Positions 22,790 to 33,713 of a DNA stretch of 64,000 nt are shown here, one piece after another (positions within the stretch are counted from its first letter, which is position 1; every line of letters begins with the position of its first letter). The notes beneath the pieces are model-generated. The model saw only the letters and a program-made list of their open reading frames with translations. It was not told the origin of the DNA and made no database searches. Source of the DNA: Megaleporinus macrocephalus (Eukaryota > Chordata > Actinopteri > Characiformes > Anostomidae); contig CM038726.1 of the NCBI GenBank assembly GCA_021613375.1, positions 3,429,046-3,493,045 of the forward strand, given 5' to 3'. The position numbers and the translations under genes were made by a program.

Positions 22790-23768
22790 TTGTTATGGTG
22801 TTTCTAGGTGGTTGCTATGGGGTCCCAGGAGGTTGCCAGGTCATTGCTATAGTGTTTCTAGCTGGTTGCCATGGTGCCCATGGTGAAAGCTATGGTGTCC
22901 CAAGTGGTTGCCAGATGGTTGCTATGGTAATCTAGGTAGTTGCTAGGTGGTTGCTATGGTGTCCCAAGTAGTTGCCAGTTAGTTGCTAGATTTTTGCTAG
23001 GTGGTTGTTATTTTGCCCATGATGGTTGCTGTGGTTTCCCAGAAGGTTGCCAGCTCATTGCTACAGTGTTTCTAGGTGGCTGCCATGGCGCCCATGGTGG
23101 TTGCTATGGTGTCCCAAGTTAGTTGCCAGACGGTTGCTATGGTATCCTAGGTAGTTGCTAGGTTGTTGATATGGTTTCCTATGTGGTTGCTACTTTGTCC
23201 ATGGTGGTTGTTATGGTTTCCTAGGTGGTTGCTATTTTGCCCATGGTGGTTGCTATGATTTCCTAGGAGGTTGCCACTTTGTCCATGGTGGTTGCTATGG
23301 TTTCCTAGGTGGTTGCTATTTTGCCCATGGTGGTTGCTATGATTTCCTAGGAGGTTGCCACTTCATTGCCACAGTGTTCCTAGGTGGCCGGCATGGCGGT
23401 TGCTATGGTGTCCCAAGTGGTTGCCAGGTGGTTGCTATGGTATCCTAGGTAGTTGCTAGGTTGTTAACATGGTGTTGCTAGGTGGTTGCTATGGTGTCCC
23501 AAGTAGTTGCCAGGTGGTTGTTATTTTGCCTATGTTGTTTGCTGTGGTTTCCTAGGTGGTTGCTAATTTGCCCATGGTGGTTTGCTATGGTTTCCTAGGT
23601 GGTTGCTATTTTGCCCATGGTCGTTGCTATGGTTGCTGCTAGGTGGTTGCTATGGTGTCCCAAGTAGTTGCCAGGTGGTTGCTATTTTGCCCATGGTGGT
23701 CACTACGGTTTCCTAGGTGGTTGCTATGGTTTCCTAGGTGGTTGCTATGGTTTCTTAGGTGGTTGCTG
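22790..23768. repeat. GGTTGCTATGG minisatellite
   Basis: Nearly 1 kb of imperfect short units, such as GGTTGCTATGGTTTCCTAGG, TGGTTGCCAGGTGGTTGCTA and TTTTGCCCATGGTGGTTGCT. This phrase family is common in fish genomes. Unit boundaries are irregular and no clean period holds throughout. Non-coding. Confidence 0.85.
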
Positions 23769-23819
23769 TGAACACGCTATTTGGGTACGGGATGTGGGTG
23801 GGAGATGTTTTTTGGTGTA

Positions 23820-23853
<34 letters not shown>
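23820..23853. repeat. (AAT)n microsatellite near ZNF-C
   Basis: About eleven AAT triplets, roughly 130 bp downstream of the ZNF-C stop codon. Confidence 0.9.
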
Positions 23854-23855
<2 letters not shown>

Positions 23856-23980
23856 GCAAAGAAACCTTTTCAAGCCACCTTAGTAAACGTAAACATTTGG
23901 CACACTGGACGGCAAATGACATACAGAACGGCCACAGGCGTTTCCAGGGGTCCCGGTGACCCCTGCTGTGACGAGGCGTC

Positions 23981-24598
23981 CTATCGGCTGCTGCGGTCCT
24001 CTCCTTTGTGGACGCGCAGGTGACTCTTGAGGGTGCCCCTGTTGTGAAAGCTCCGGCCGCACCGCGCGCAGTGGTGCAGCGTCTCCTCCACGTGGACGTG
24101 CTGGTGCTTCTGCAGGTTGTTCAGCCTGGTGAAGCTGCGGCCGCACTCCGAGCACACGTAGGGCTTCTCCCCGGTGTGGACGCGCTGGTGCATGTGGAGG
24201 TAGGTGGGCCGGGTGAAGCTCTTCCCGCACGTGGGGCACTCGTGCGGCCGGGCTCCGGTGTGGACGCTCTGGTGCTGCTGGAGCGTGCTCTGCTGGGCGA
24301 AGCGTTTGCCGCAGCGCGAGCAGGCGTAGGGCTTCTCCCCCGTGTGGGTGCGCTGGTGGCTCTTCAGGGTCCCGCTGTCGGTGAAGCTGAGGCCGCACTG
24401 CGGGCAGCCGAACAGCTTCTCTCCGGTGTGGATGCGCTGGTGGCGCTTCAGGTGGTTCTGCTGGGTGAAGCTCTTGCCGCACTCCGAGCAGTTGTACGGC
24501 TTCTCCCCCGTGTGGATGCGCTGGTGGTCTCGGAGGTGGCACAGCTGGGCGAAGGACTTCCCGCACTCCGAGCAGCTGAGAGTTCTCTTCCAGCTCAT
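23981..24598 (-). CDS. ZNF-C: C2H2 zinc-finger protein, 7 fingers
   Basis: 205 residues from [16 protein letters not shown]. Seven intact CX2CX12HX3H fingers start at residue 9. Linkers are TGEKP-type except the last, which reads VEETLHH in place of TGEKPHH; that may loosen the spacing of finger 7. The C-terminus ends KGEDRSSR. No other domain is visible. The start is chosen because an [16 protein letters not shown] phrase recurs in ZNF-D. A splice acceptor TCTTCTAG|AAATGTCTGG at 24728 likely opens the exon; the ATG there runs into a stop after about 20 codons. The proposed promoter module is at 27.5-27.9 kb with the CA/TA array between. The smallest member of the cluster. Confidence 0.88.
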   Translation of the reverse strand: MSWKRTLSCSECGKSFAQLCHLRDHQRIHTGEKPYNCSECGKSFTQQNHLKRHQRIHTGEKLFGCPQCGLSFTDSGTLKSHQRTHTGEKPYACSRCGKRFAQQSTLQQHQSVHTGARPHECPTCGKSFTRPTYLHMHQRVHTGEKPYVCSECGRSFTRLNNLQKHQHVHVEETLHHCARCGRSFHNRGTLKSHLRVHKGEDRSSR

Positions 24599-24722
24599 CT
24601 CGCTCCCGCGCTCGTGGATGATCGTCTTGATTTGCTACTCATCTAGACTCTGAACGAGCTCCTCAGGACGACCTTCCCGTACGTCTGTGAAGATCAGTCA
24701 GGACCACGCGGGGGGGACCAGA

Positions 24723-24729
24723 CATTTCT
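24723..24729 (-). other. Splice acceptor of the ZNF-C exon, with decayed upstream ATG
   Basis: The minus strand reads TTTTCTGTCTTCTAG|AAATG. The pyrimidine tract plus AG is a good acceptor, and the AAATG context directly after it is also found in ZNF-D (33711); ZNF-E has an ATG nine bases in. The frame from this ATG terminates before the fingers. Confidence 0.5.
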
Positions 24730-24865
24730 AGAAGACAGAAAAGAAGAAATTTTTTAATCAAATTCATTACCTGAAATAAAACTGAACTTTAAACTATCCA
24801 ATCAGATTCCAGCAGTTTGGGAACATTATAATTGTGGTGTATAAAAATAGACAAAATCAATAACA

Positions 24866-25526
24866 TATACACACACACATACACACACACATACACACAC
24901 ACACATACACACACATACACACATACATATAATATACATACATACCACACACGCATACACACACATACATATAATATACATACATACCACACACGCATAC
25001 ACACACATACATATACACACATACATATAATATACATACATACCACACACGCATACACACACACATACATATACACACATACATACACACACACACACAT
25101 ACACACATACATATAATATACATACATACCACACACGCATACACACACATACATATACACACATACATACATACACACACACGCATACACACACATACAT
25201 ATACACACATACATACATACCACACACGCATACACACACACATACATATACACACATACATACATACACACACACATACACACATACATATAATATACAT
25301 ACATACCACACACGCATACACACACATACATATACACACATACATATAATATACATACATACCACACACGCATACACACACACATACATATACACACATA
25401 CATACACACACACACACATACACACATACATATAATATACATACATACCACACACGCATACACACACACATACATATACACACATACATACATACACACA
25501 CAGGCATACACACACACATACATATA

Positions 25527-25558
<32 letters not shown>

Positions 25559-26128
25559 TACATACATATACATACATACCACACACGCATACACACACAC
25601 ATACATATACACACATACATACACACACACATACACACATACACATACACACACACATACACACACAGTACATACACACACTTACATATACATACATACC
25701 ACACACACACATACATACATACACACACACAAACACAACATACACACACACATAACATACATACACACACACACATACACCACACACACATACACAACAT
25801 ACATACACACACACACACACACAGTACGTACACACACATACATATAATATACATACATACAATATACATACATACCACACACACATACACACAAACACAA
25901 CATACATACACACAAACACATAACATACACACACATAACATACATACACACATACATACACAACATACATACATAACATACATACACACACACATACACA
26001 CACAACATACATACATAACATACATACACACAGACAACATAGTACGTACACACACATACATATATGCATACATACATACATACACACACAGACAACATAG
26101 TACGTACACACACATACATATATGCATG

Positions 26129-26164
<36 letters not shown>

Positions 26165-26405
26165 TACATACATACAAACACACACATACGTAGTACGTAC
26201 ACACACACACACACACACACACATACATACATACATACATACAAACACACACATACGTAGTACGTACACACACACACACACACACACATACATACATACA
26301 TACAAAGCCACACACACACACACACACACACATAACATACATACATACACACAAACACACACACAAACACATACATACATGAACACACACACATACATAC
26401 ATACA
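24866..26405. repeat. CA/TA-rich compound minisatellite
   Basis: 1.5 kb of ACACAC and ACATAC tracts with an embedded longer phrase, CATACCACACACGCATACAC preceded by ATAATATA, that recurs at irregular intervals of about 40-170 bp between 24930 and 25590. It has thus moved from microsatellite to minisatellite. It sits in the presumed first intron of ZNF-C. The long minus-strand frames (CVCVCMYV) are low-complexity artefacts. Confidence 0.95.
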
Positions 26406-26406
26406 T

Positions 26407-26409
<3 letters not shown>

Positions 26410-26450
<41 letters not shown>
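26410..26450. repeat. (TA)n microsatellite
   Basis: About 20 TA dinucleotides directly after the CA/TA array. Confidence 0.95.
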
Positions 26451-26453
<3 letters not shown>

Positions 26454-26459
26454 ACACAC

Positions 26460-27495
26460 ACACATACACAATGGTGTAGGAGCGGGTTTGACATTTGGGG
26501 GGGGACACATTTGCTAATATGAATCAAAGCCCACCCTATTCCCTAAATATTACCTATAATCTGATTCCACTGTAGGTACGGTAGTAAATCACTGTATGTG
26601 TAGTAACGTAGAACAACATTTGTGGAATTACAGTAAATTACAAATGAATAAACTGACAGCACATCATTTTATTTATTCATTCTTTTATTTATTTATTAGA
26701 TTTTATTTGTTTACGTATGTAGTGTAGTAGCAGTGTGCAGTTTGGGGGCGTGGCCAGAGAGTAATGTAACTTTACATTTCAGAGTGCTTTCTAATTAAAG
26801 TTAATATAAACGTTAGCTAACCCAAACCCTCCTAGTCTGTTACCATAACAACACATTTTACTAAAGCTTTCCACAAGTGCACTATGTAGGGAGCACGGAG
26901 GCGTTGGGGACTCAGCCTGGCTTTGACGCTACTTCTGAATGAAACAAGACGCGGTTCTATCGCCAATCGTATATTAACTACTTTAACTTAACCCTGTGGT
27001 ATTAACGATGGAGCTGTTGAGCCTGTTCTAGATACGTTCTAGATAAGAAAATAAGCCTGTCAGTTAAAACAGAACAAACGGCGCTCCAAGTTATTCCATG
27101 TGGTGGTAATAGATAGATCGGTCATTTGCTTTGATGCATACTGTTTGTTCTACAGCAGCTTCTCAGCCAATCAGAATTTAGATTATACCAACGGAAAAGA
27201 GCAACTTTACAGGAGAGACCAAAAACCTTCTTTACTTTCAATGTAAGTCAATGGAACCAGAAATGTTTCCGAGCTATTTTGGAGCACTTCTATTGGTCTG
27301 TTCGTCATGAAACTTTCCCCCAACGTAACTGGCAGCTGTCAAGTTCACACGATGTAGGAAAATAAAAATATATATAAAAAAATAGAGATACATATTATCC
27401 TTTGGATATGAAATCAGCCAGTAAAAACTGATGCAGGGCTAAAAGCTGTGACAGCCTCAGTCCTACCTACTAAAAGACCAAATCCTGACGCCTCC
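26460..27495. other. Intergenic or intronic, with a dispersed repeat
   Basis: Mostly unassigned. About 27200-27330 holds a dispersed repeat with TCAATGTAAGTCAATGGAAC and a TTCTATTGGTC phrase; a reversed copy lies at about 40785-40870, and part of it (AGCTTTACAGGAGAGA-like) recurs near 28509. No coding potential is seen. Confidence 0.5.
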
Positions 27496-27499
27496 CAGT

Positions 27500-27945
27500 A
27501 CTTCACGTTGGCGTCCACGTTGTGTAATTTGTAGACGGTCCCTTAACTCTGTACGCGGCTTCAGCACAACCCAGCGTGTTTTCTGACGAATAAAACAAAA
27601 CAATTCGAACAATATCGAACTGATATTCGACTACACTGGTTTATTAACGGTGACCACGGAATTTTAACCCTTTGTGTAGCCAGGGTTAAAAATCTGCCCA
27701 CGAAAAACGAGAAACGTGAAACAAAACGGGAGCAACGAGTCAAAGCTGAACTTTCTGTCAAACTTAAATGGTGACAGATTTACCTAATATCTCAGTTTAG
27801 GCTTAAAATTCGCTGTAAAAGTCGTTTATTTACATCTGAAAATTCCTTAAACGCGCCGCCAACAAACTATATCCACAGCTGTGCGCACACAAACAGCGTC
27901 CGTGCGAGCACGTACCAGATAAACGTTCCGCCTTGAACACACAGC
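27500..27945 (-). promoter_or_regulatory. ZNF promoter/first-exon module, copy 3 (for ZNF-C); donor lost
   Basis: Minus-strand order matches copies 1 and 4: GCGGAAC (27931-27925), CTGGTACGTGCTCGCACGGA, TTTGTTGGCGGCG, ATGTAAATAAACGACTTTTA, a candidate exon, GGTCACCGTTAATAA, GAAGCCGCG and the 17-bp motif AAGGGACCGTCTACAAA (27544-27528). Where copies 1, 2 and 4 have a GT donor this copy reads AACCCTGGCTACAC, so the conserved donor is not visible. It may be inactive or splice from another site. Confidence 0.55.
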
Positions 27946-28640
27946 TATTCAATTTCATATTTTTCAGAGTTTTAAAGCTATAAATACAGAGTCTTAGTAA
28001 ACATGTACTTTGAGTTTAAAGTTATGACCAGTTTAGCTCTTTTTTTGCTGATCTGGGTTCAGATATAGCATAAACTGACACATTCTGCTTTTGGAACCAT
28101 CTTGCAGGGTTGACCACAGCATTAGCATCATCATCTGAGGTTAACGGTATATACAGTGATAGCTTGCTTAATAATTTATTACAGTATCTAACAGAAAATC
28201 TGGAATTTAGTACATTATCCCACATCATCATCATCATCTGAGGGGACCAGACTGGACTAGGTAGAACCCAACAATGTTATAATTACCAGTGTGCTTCACT
28301 GCTTCAAGCTCTCACCTGAAGTTTTCAAAGTGTGGGTGATGTAAACAGGATCATCTCTCAACTTCTAAGCTCATCCCAGCGTCCAGAGAACATTCACATC
28401 ATTTCTGACCACATGCTCGTCAGGGGCCTCTGGAAGGGAGCCCGACTGTAGAGACTACAGGCCTACTGAATCTTTATATCGTCGCTATCCAATGAAAAAC
28501 AAGTACATCAGCTTTACAGGAGAGAACAAAAGCTGTCTTTACTTTCATGAGGTAAATGACAGTCATCGCGTTCAGAAAAATGGAGATACATGTTGATTGT
28601 TGGACAGTGATGATATATAGGTGATCTTTTTTATGTAAAT
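27946..28640. other. Unassigned region between module copy 3 and the long inverted repeat
   Basis: A CATCATCATC tract lies at about 28222-28240. No exon, RNA or named repeat is recognised. Confidence 0.4.
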
Positions 28641-28662
28641 ATATATATATATATATATCTTG

Positions 28663-29028
28663 TAGGCTATGTCCCGAACATGGCCGCCATCTTGGATTGA
28701 GGGCAAGTGTTTCCAATGGGAAGGTGGTCGTGTAGCAGACCAAAGAAGACCAGAACGGTCTCAGAAATCGTGTTCTGAGGGTGTAGTTCAGCACCAGGGA
28801 CAGCACACTGAATACCATGTTGTATGATGTAGTGGTTGTTGCAACCTTCTCTGTTGAGAACGTTTGAACCACAAGAGATATTGCAAATCTGATTGCATCA
28901 ATGGATTTCTGAGAGAATTCTAGTCTTCTTTGATATGCTACATGACCACCTTCCCATTGGGGATACGTGCCCTCAATCCAACATGGGGGCTTGCAAGATG
29001 GTGGCCATGTTCTGGACATTACTTGCTT
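28663..29028. mobile_element. Long-inverted-repeat (hairpin) element in a (TA)n site
   Basis: Arms 28663-28775 and 28908-29028 are inverted copies over about 115 bp, sharing AACATGGCC, CCATCTTG, GGATTGAGGGCA, CAATGGGAAGGTGGTC and CAAAGAAGAC across about 130 bp of loop. (TA)n tracts lie directly outside both ends (about 28639-28658 and 29040-29054). The structure is a foldback or MITE-like element inserted in TA-rich DNA. No coding capacity. Family unknown. Confidence 0.7.
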
Positions 29029-29059
29029 TGTGATGGTTGTATATATATATATATACAAA

Positions 29060-29595
29060 CACAAGGTCTTAAGTCATAACATTGATGGTGGTAAGTGATG
29101 TGTTCATTGCAATGCTAACACATTTATTTAAAATCATTGTAATTATGTAAATTATGTAACGGTGACAAGCCAACCAATGGCCTCGAGTCATGCATATTTA
29201 ATGAGATGGGAGGTTTAGCACCTGCCTGCCAATCTTCCCCAAACCTGTGGCCAGTAACCGACCAGTCCACCACCAGTCCAACGAACGTCCTTGTATAAAA
29301 ACCCAACATTTAAAACACTTTTCAACAGAACTTGTGCAAATGTAGTGTTTCCCATGAAGGTGGTCAGTACAAGGATAGCCGATTCTTGTGATGACTAACA
29401 GTGTAACAAACTGCCCAATGGTAACCAAACGACCTCACGTCTGGTCACCCGTATCAGTAAACAAGAGGAAAAGTGAAAGAAACCACAACAATAAGTAAAA
29501 AAACACTTATTTTTAATATTACAGGTATATACAAAAACAATACATACAGTGACTTTATATAGTTTTAATCTCTTTATAGATCAAAGAGTCTCTTA
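29060..29595. other. Unassigned stretch with promoter-like words
   Basis: Contains ATGCATATTTAATGAG and, about 110 bp on, a TGTATAAAAAC TATA-like box on the plus strand. No gene follows; beyond it is only the 42-bp minisatellite. Possibly an LTR fragment, but no paired LTR was found. Confidence 0.3.
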
Positions 29596-29599
29596 AGTT

Positions 29600-30178
29600 T
29601 TTGGCCTCTCCTGTAACAGGTTTAAATCTGGACTCTGACTGGACCAAATATTCTCTATAGGGTTTAAATCTGGACTCAGACTGGACCAAATATTCTCTAT
29701 AGGGTTTAAATCTGGACTCAGACTGGACCAAATATTCTCTATAGGGTTTAAATCTGGACTCTGACTGGACCAAATATTCTCTATAGGGTTTAAATCTGGA
29801 CTCTGACTGGACCAAATATTCTCTATAGGGTTTAAGTCTGGACTCTGACTGGAACAAATATTCTCTATAGGGTTTAAATCTGGACTCTGACTGGACCAAA
29901 TATTCTCTATAGAGTTTAAATCTGGACTCTGACTGGACCAAATATTCTCTATAGGGTTTAAGTCTGGACTCTGACTGGAACAAATATTCTCTATAGGGTT
30001 TAAATCTGGACTCTGACTGGACCAAATATTCTCTATAGAGTTTAAATCTGGACTCTGACTGGACCAAATGTTCTCTATAGGGTTTAAATCTGGACTCTGA
30101 CTGGACCAAATATTCTCTATAGGGTTTAAATCTAGACTGTGACTGGACCAAATGTTCTCTATAGGGTTTAAACCACAG
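29600..30178 (-). repeat. 42-bp minisatellite derived from a Tc1 transposase segment
   Basis: Thirteen to fourteen units of 42 bp. Read on the minus strand each is 14 codons, SSQSPDLNPIENIW, in one open frame. SPDLNPIENLW is the signature around the catalytic Glu of Tc1-family (DD34E) transposases. No other part of a transposase flanks the array, so only this small piece was amplified. Variants NSIENIW and NPIENIC recur in the same order in two successive 3-unit blocks, a 126-bp higher-order repeat. Not expected to be a gene: no start context or catalytic domain. Confidence 0.9.
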
Positions 30179-30377
30179 TACTTTGGACTTGGCACATTAT
30201 TTGTTAAGTGTAAGACTAACCAACTTAGTACAGAACATCATTTCAAACTAAGATTTGGTCATAAATAACAAATTATAGTAAATTGATTCAAAGAATATAA
30301 TTATTAATAAATATAATATTTTAAAAAATCTACCTAGACATTCTGTAACTGGTCTGAAGCTTGTAGCGTTCATATAT

Positions 30378-32455
30378 CCCACGCCAAAGAAGTGTAGTGT
30401 TCACATTAACCTGTGCTGATGAAGGGTAGTGTTCACGTTGACCTGTGCTGATGAAGGGTAGTGTTCACGTTGACCTGTGCTGATGAAGGGTAGCGTTCAC
30501 AGTAACCTGTGCTGATGAAGGGTAGCGTTCACATTAACCTGTGCTGATGAAGGGTAGTGTTCACGTTGACCTGTGCTGATGAAGGGTAGCGTTCACAGTA
30601 ACCTGTGCTGATGAAGGGTAGTGTTCACGTTGACCTGTGCTGATGAAGGGTAGTGTTCACGTTGACCTGTGCTGATGAAGTGTAGTGTTCACATTAACCT
30701 GTGCTGATGAAGGGTAGTGTTCACGTTGACCTGTGCTGATGAAGGGTAGTGTTCACGTTGACCTGTGCTGATGAAGGGTAGCGTTCACATTAACCTGTGC
30801 TGATGAAGGGTAGTGTTCACGTTGACCTGTGCTGATGAAGGGTAGCGTTCACATTAACCTGTGCTGATGAAGGGTAGCGTTCACATTAACCTGTGCTGAT
30901 GAAGGGTAGTGTTCACATTAACCTGTGCTGATGAAGGGTAGTGTTCACAATAACCTGTGCTGATGAAGGGTAGTGTTCACGTTGACCTGTGCTGATGAAG
31001 GGTAGCGTTCACATTAACCTGTGCTGATGAAGGGTAGTGTTCACGTTGACCTGTGCTGATGAAGGGTAGTGTTCACGTTGACCTGTGCTGATGAAGGGTA
31101 GTGTTCACGTTGACCTGTGCTGATGAAGGGTAGTGTTCACGTTGACCTGTGCTGATGAAGGGTAGTGTTCACGTTGACCTGTGCTGATGAAGGGTAGCGT
31201 TCACATTAACCTGTGCTGATGAAGGGTAGCGTTCACGTTGACCTGTGCTGATGAAGGGTAGCGTTCACATTAACCTGTGCTGATGAAGGGTAGTGTTCAC
31301 ATTAACCTGTGCTGATGAAGGGTAGCGTTCACATTAACCTGTGCTGATGAAGGGTAGTGTTCACATTAACCTGTGCTGATGAAGGTTAGTGTTCACAATT
31401 AACCTGTGCTGATGAAGGGTAGGTGTTCACGTTGACCTGTGCTGATGAAGGGTTAGCGTTCACATTAACCTGTGCTGATGAAGGGTAGTGTTCACGTTGA
31501 CCTGTGCTGATGAAGGGTAGTGTTCACGTTGACCTGTGCTGATGAAGGGTAGTGTTCACGTTGACCTGTGCTGATGAAGGGTAGCGTTCACGTTGACCTG
31601 TGCTGATGAAGGGTAGTGTTCACAGTAACCTGTGCTGATGAAGGGTAGCGTTCACGTTGACCTGTGCTGATGAAGAGTAGTGTTCACAGTAACCTGTGCT
31701 GATGAAGGGTAGCGTTCACATTAACCTGTGCTGATGAAGGGTAGTGTTCACGTTGACCTGTGCTGATGAAGGGTAGTGTTCACGTTGACCTGTGCTGATG
31801 AAGGGTAGTGTTCACAGTAACCTGTGCTGATGAAGGGTAGTGTTCACGTTGACCTGTGCTGATGAAGGGTAGTGTTCACATTAACCTGTGCTGATGAAGG
31901 GTAGTGTTCACGTTGTTGACCTGTGCTGATGAAGTGTAGCGTTCACGTTGACCTGTGCTGACGAAGGGTAGTGTTCACGTTGACCTGTGCTGATGAAGGG
32001 TAGTGTTCACGTTGACCTGTGCTGATGAAGGGTAGTGTTCACGTTAACCTGTGCTGATGAAGGGTAGTGTTCACGTTGTTGACCTGTGCTGACGAAGGGT
32101 AGTGTTCACGTTGACCTGTGCTGATGAAGGGTACTGTTCACGTTGACCTGTGCTGATGAAGGGTAGCGTTCACGTTGACCTGTGCTGATGAAGGGTAGCG
32201 TTCACGTTGACCTGTGCTGATGAAGGGTAGTGTTCACATTAACCTGTGCTGATGAAGGGTAGTGTTCACGTTGACCTGTGCTGATGAAGGGTAGTGTTCA
32301 AGTTGACCTGTGCTGATGAAGGGTAGTGTTCACGTTGACCTGTGCTGACGAAGGGTAGTGTTCACATTAACCTGTGCTGATGAAGTGTAGCGTTCACGTT
32401 AACCTGTGCTGATGACTGGTAGTGTTCAAGCTTACCTGTGCTGATGAAAGGTAGC
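30378..32455. repeat. 32-bp satellite (CTGTGCTGATGAAGGGTAG)
   Basis: About 65 head-to-tail units of 32 bp with CCTGTGCTGATGAAGGGTAG as the stable half. The other half varies between GTGTTCACGTTGA, GCGTTCACATTAA and GTGTTCACAGTAA. Units degrade at the right end (32400-32460) close to the ZNF-D stop codon. It lies within the presumed 3' UTR or downstream region of ZNF-D. Confidence 0.97.
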
Positions 32456-32551
32456 TTTCACACTTGCCTGTAACCTTGTGTTTAAGCGGCGTATCTCAGT
32501 CCTGTGGAAACATCATACCCATTCTAGGAAATTTGCTGGGACCCCCGAGTC

Positions 32552-33589
32552 TCAGGTACACGGTGACTTCTTCCCCGTGTGAGTGCGCAGGTGCTTCCTG
32601 AGAGCTCCTCCCTCGATAAAGCTCTTCTCACAATGCGGACAGCGGTGCGGTTTCTCTCCGGTGTGGAGGCGGCGGTGTATTTGGAGGGTCCTCAGGCGAG
32701 CGAAACCTTTCCCGCACTCCGAGCAGAAGCAGGTCTTCTCCCCTACGTGGGTTCGCTGGTGTTTCATCAGGTTACCCGCCTCGCTGAACCGCTTCCCGCA
32801 CTGCACGCAGCGGTAGGGCTTCTCTCCGGTGTGGGTACGGAGGTGCCGCTGGAGCTTGTTCTGCTGCGTGAAGCTCTTGCCGCACTGGGGGCAGCGGTGC
32901 GGCTTCTCGCCGGTGTGAATCCGCAGGTGGTTCTTCAGAGTGAGCTTGTCAGTAAAGCCCTTCCCGCACTCGGAGCAGACGCAGGGTCTGAAGCCGGTGT
33001 GAGTGCGCTGGTGCTTAGTCAAGTTCCCTACGTCGCTGAAGCTCTTGCCGCACTGCGAGCAGACGTACGGCTTCTCTCCCGTGTGGGTACGGAGGTGGCG
33101 CTGGAGCTTGTTCTGCTGAGCGAAACTCTGCCCGCAGTCCGGACAGCGGTGCGGCTTCTCTCCGGTGTGAACGCGCCGGTGGTCCCGGAGATGGCACTGC
33201 CGGAAAAAGCTCTTCCCGCACTCGGGGCAGACGTACGGCTTCTCCCCCGTGTGGATGCGATGGTGTCGCTGAAGGTTGTTCTGGCGCGCGAAGCTCTGGC
33301 CGCACTGCGAACAGCGGTACGGCTTCTCTCCCGTGTGGATGCGCTGGTGGTCTCGGAGGTGACACCGGCGGATGAAGCTCGTCCCGCAATCCGAGCAGCG
33401 GTACGGCTTCTCTCCCGTGTGAGTGCGAAGGTGGCGCTGGTAGTTGTTCTGATGGGCGAAACTCTTCCCGCACTGCGAACAGCCGTACGGCTTCTCTCCG
33501 CTGTGGACGTGCTGGTGGTCTTGGAGGTGACACTGGTGGTTGAAACTCTTCCCGCACTCCGAGCAGTGGAGGGTCCTCGCCTTGCCCAT
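32552..33589 (-). CDS. ZNF-D: C2H2 zinc-finger protein, 12 fingers
   Basis: 345 residues from [16 protein letters not shown]. Twelve uninterrupted canonical fingers, all ligands present, mostly with TGEKP linkers (SGEKP after finger 1; TGFRP after finger 7; VGEKT after finger 10). Two helix types recur: HQCHLQDH/RQCHLRDH (fingers 1, 3, 5) and QNNLQRH/QNKLQRH (2, 4, 6, 9), so fingers were duplicated in pairs. Finger 12 has CEKSF. Ends TGKKSPCT. The start is supported by similarity to ZNF-A and a near acceptor TTTCATTCAG|AAGAAGATG; another acceptor at 33712 matches those of B, C and E. Presumed nuclear DNA-binding regulator; the target is unknown. Confidence 0.9.
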   Translation of the reverse strand: MGKARTLHCSECGKSFNHQCHLQDHQHVHSGEKPYGCSQCGKSFAHQNNYQRHLRTHTGEKPYRCSDCGTSFIRRCHLRDHQRIHTGEKPYRCSQCGQSFARQNNLQRHHRIHTGEKPYVCPECGKSFFRQCHLRDHRRVHTGEKPHRCPDCGQSFAQQNKLQRHLRTHTGEKPYVCSQCGKSFSDVGNLTKHQRTHTGFRPCVCSECGKGFTDKLTLKNHLRIHTGEKPHRCPQCGKSFTQQNKLQRHLRTHTGEKPYRCVQCGKRFSEAGNLMKHQRTHVGEKTCFCSECGKGFARLRTLQIHRRLHTGEKPHRCPHCEKSFIEGGALRKHLRTHTGKKSPCT

Positions 33590-33706
33590 CTTCTTCTGAA
33601 TGAAAGGTATGGATGGTTTCCTGACCTTACAGCGTCCACGCTACTGGTGATGCTCCTCCCATCCGTTCGTGGGAAAACCTGAGAAGAGTCGAAACCGGAT
33701 GGCATT

Positions 33707-33713
33707 CATTTCT
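33707..33713 (-). other. Conserved splice acceptor upstream of ZNF-D
   Basis: The minus strand reads TATCTTCTCTTCAG|AAATGAATGCC. The AAATG directly after the AG matches ZNF-C, and the ATGAATNCC resembles the real start of ZNF-E (ATGAATTCC). In ZNF-D this frame stops after 22 codons, before the fingers. Confidence 0.5.

Noticed and set aside
22940..23122. Gly/Cys-rich frame in the GTTGCTATGG minisatellite
   Set aside because: It is a translation of the minisatellite with no independent support.
24826..26527. 500-residue Cys/Val/Tyr-rich frames on the minus strand
   Set aside because: A direct translation of CA/TA microsatellite DNA (TGTGTA gives CV/VY); no gene evidence.
28022..28237. A 71-residue minus-strand frame in non-repetitive DNA
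   Set aside because: No recognisable motif, no splice-site support and ordinary length for chance.
29160..29330. Octamer-like ATGCATAT and TATAAAAAC as a promoter
   Set aside because: No gene follows on either strand; the words are common in AT-rich DNA.
30378..32455. Possible CRISPR array
   Set aside because: The 32-bp units are contiguous with no unique spacers, and the genome is eukaryotic.
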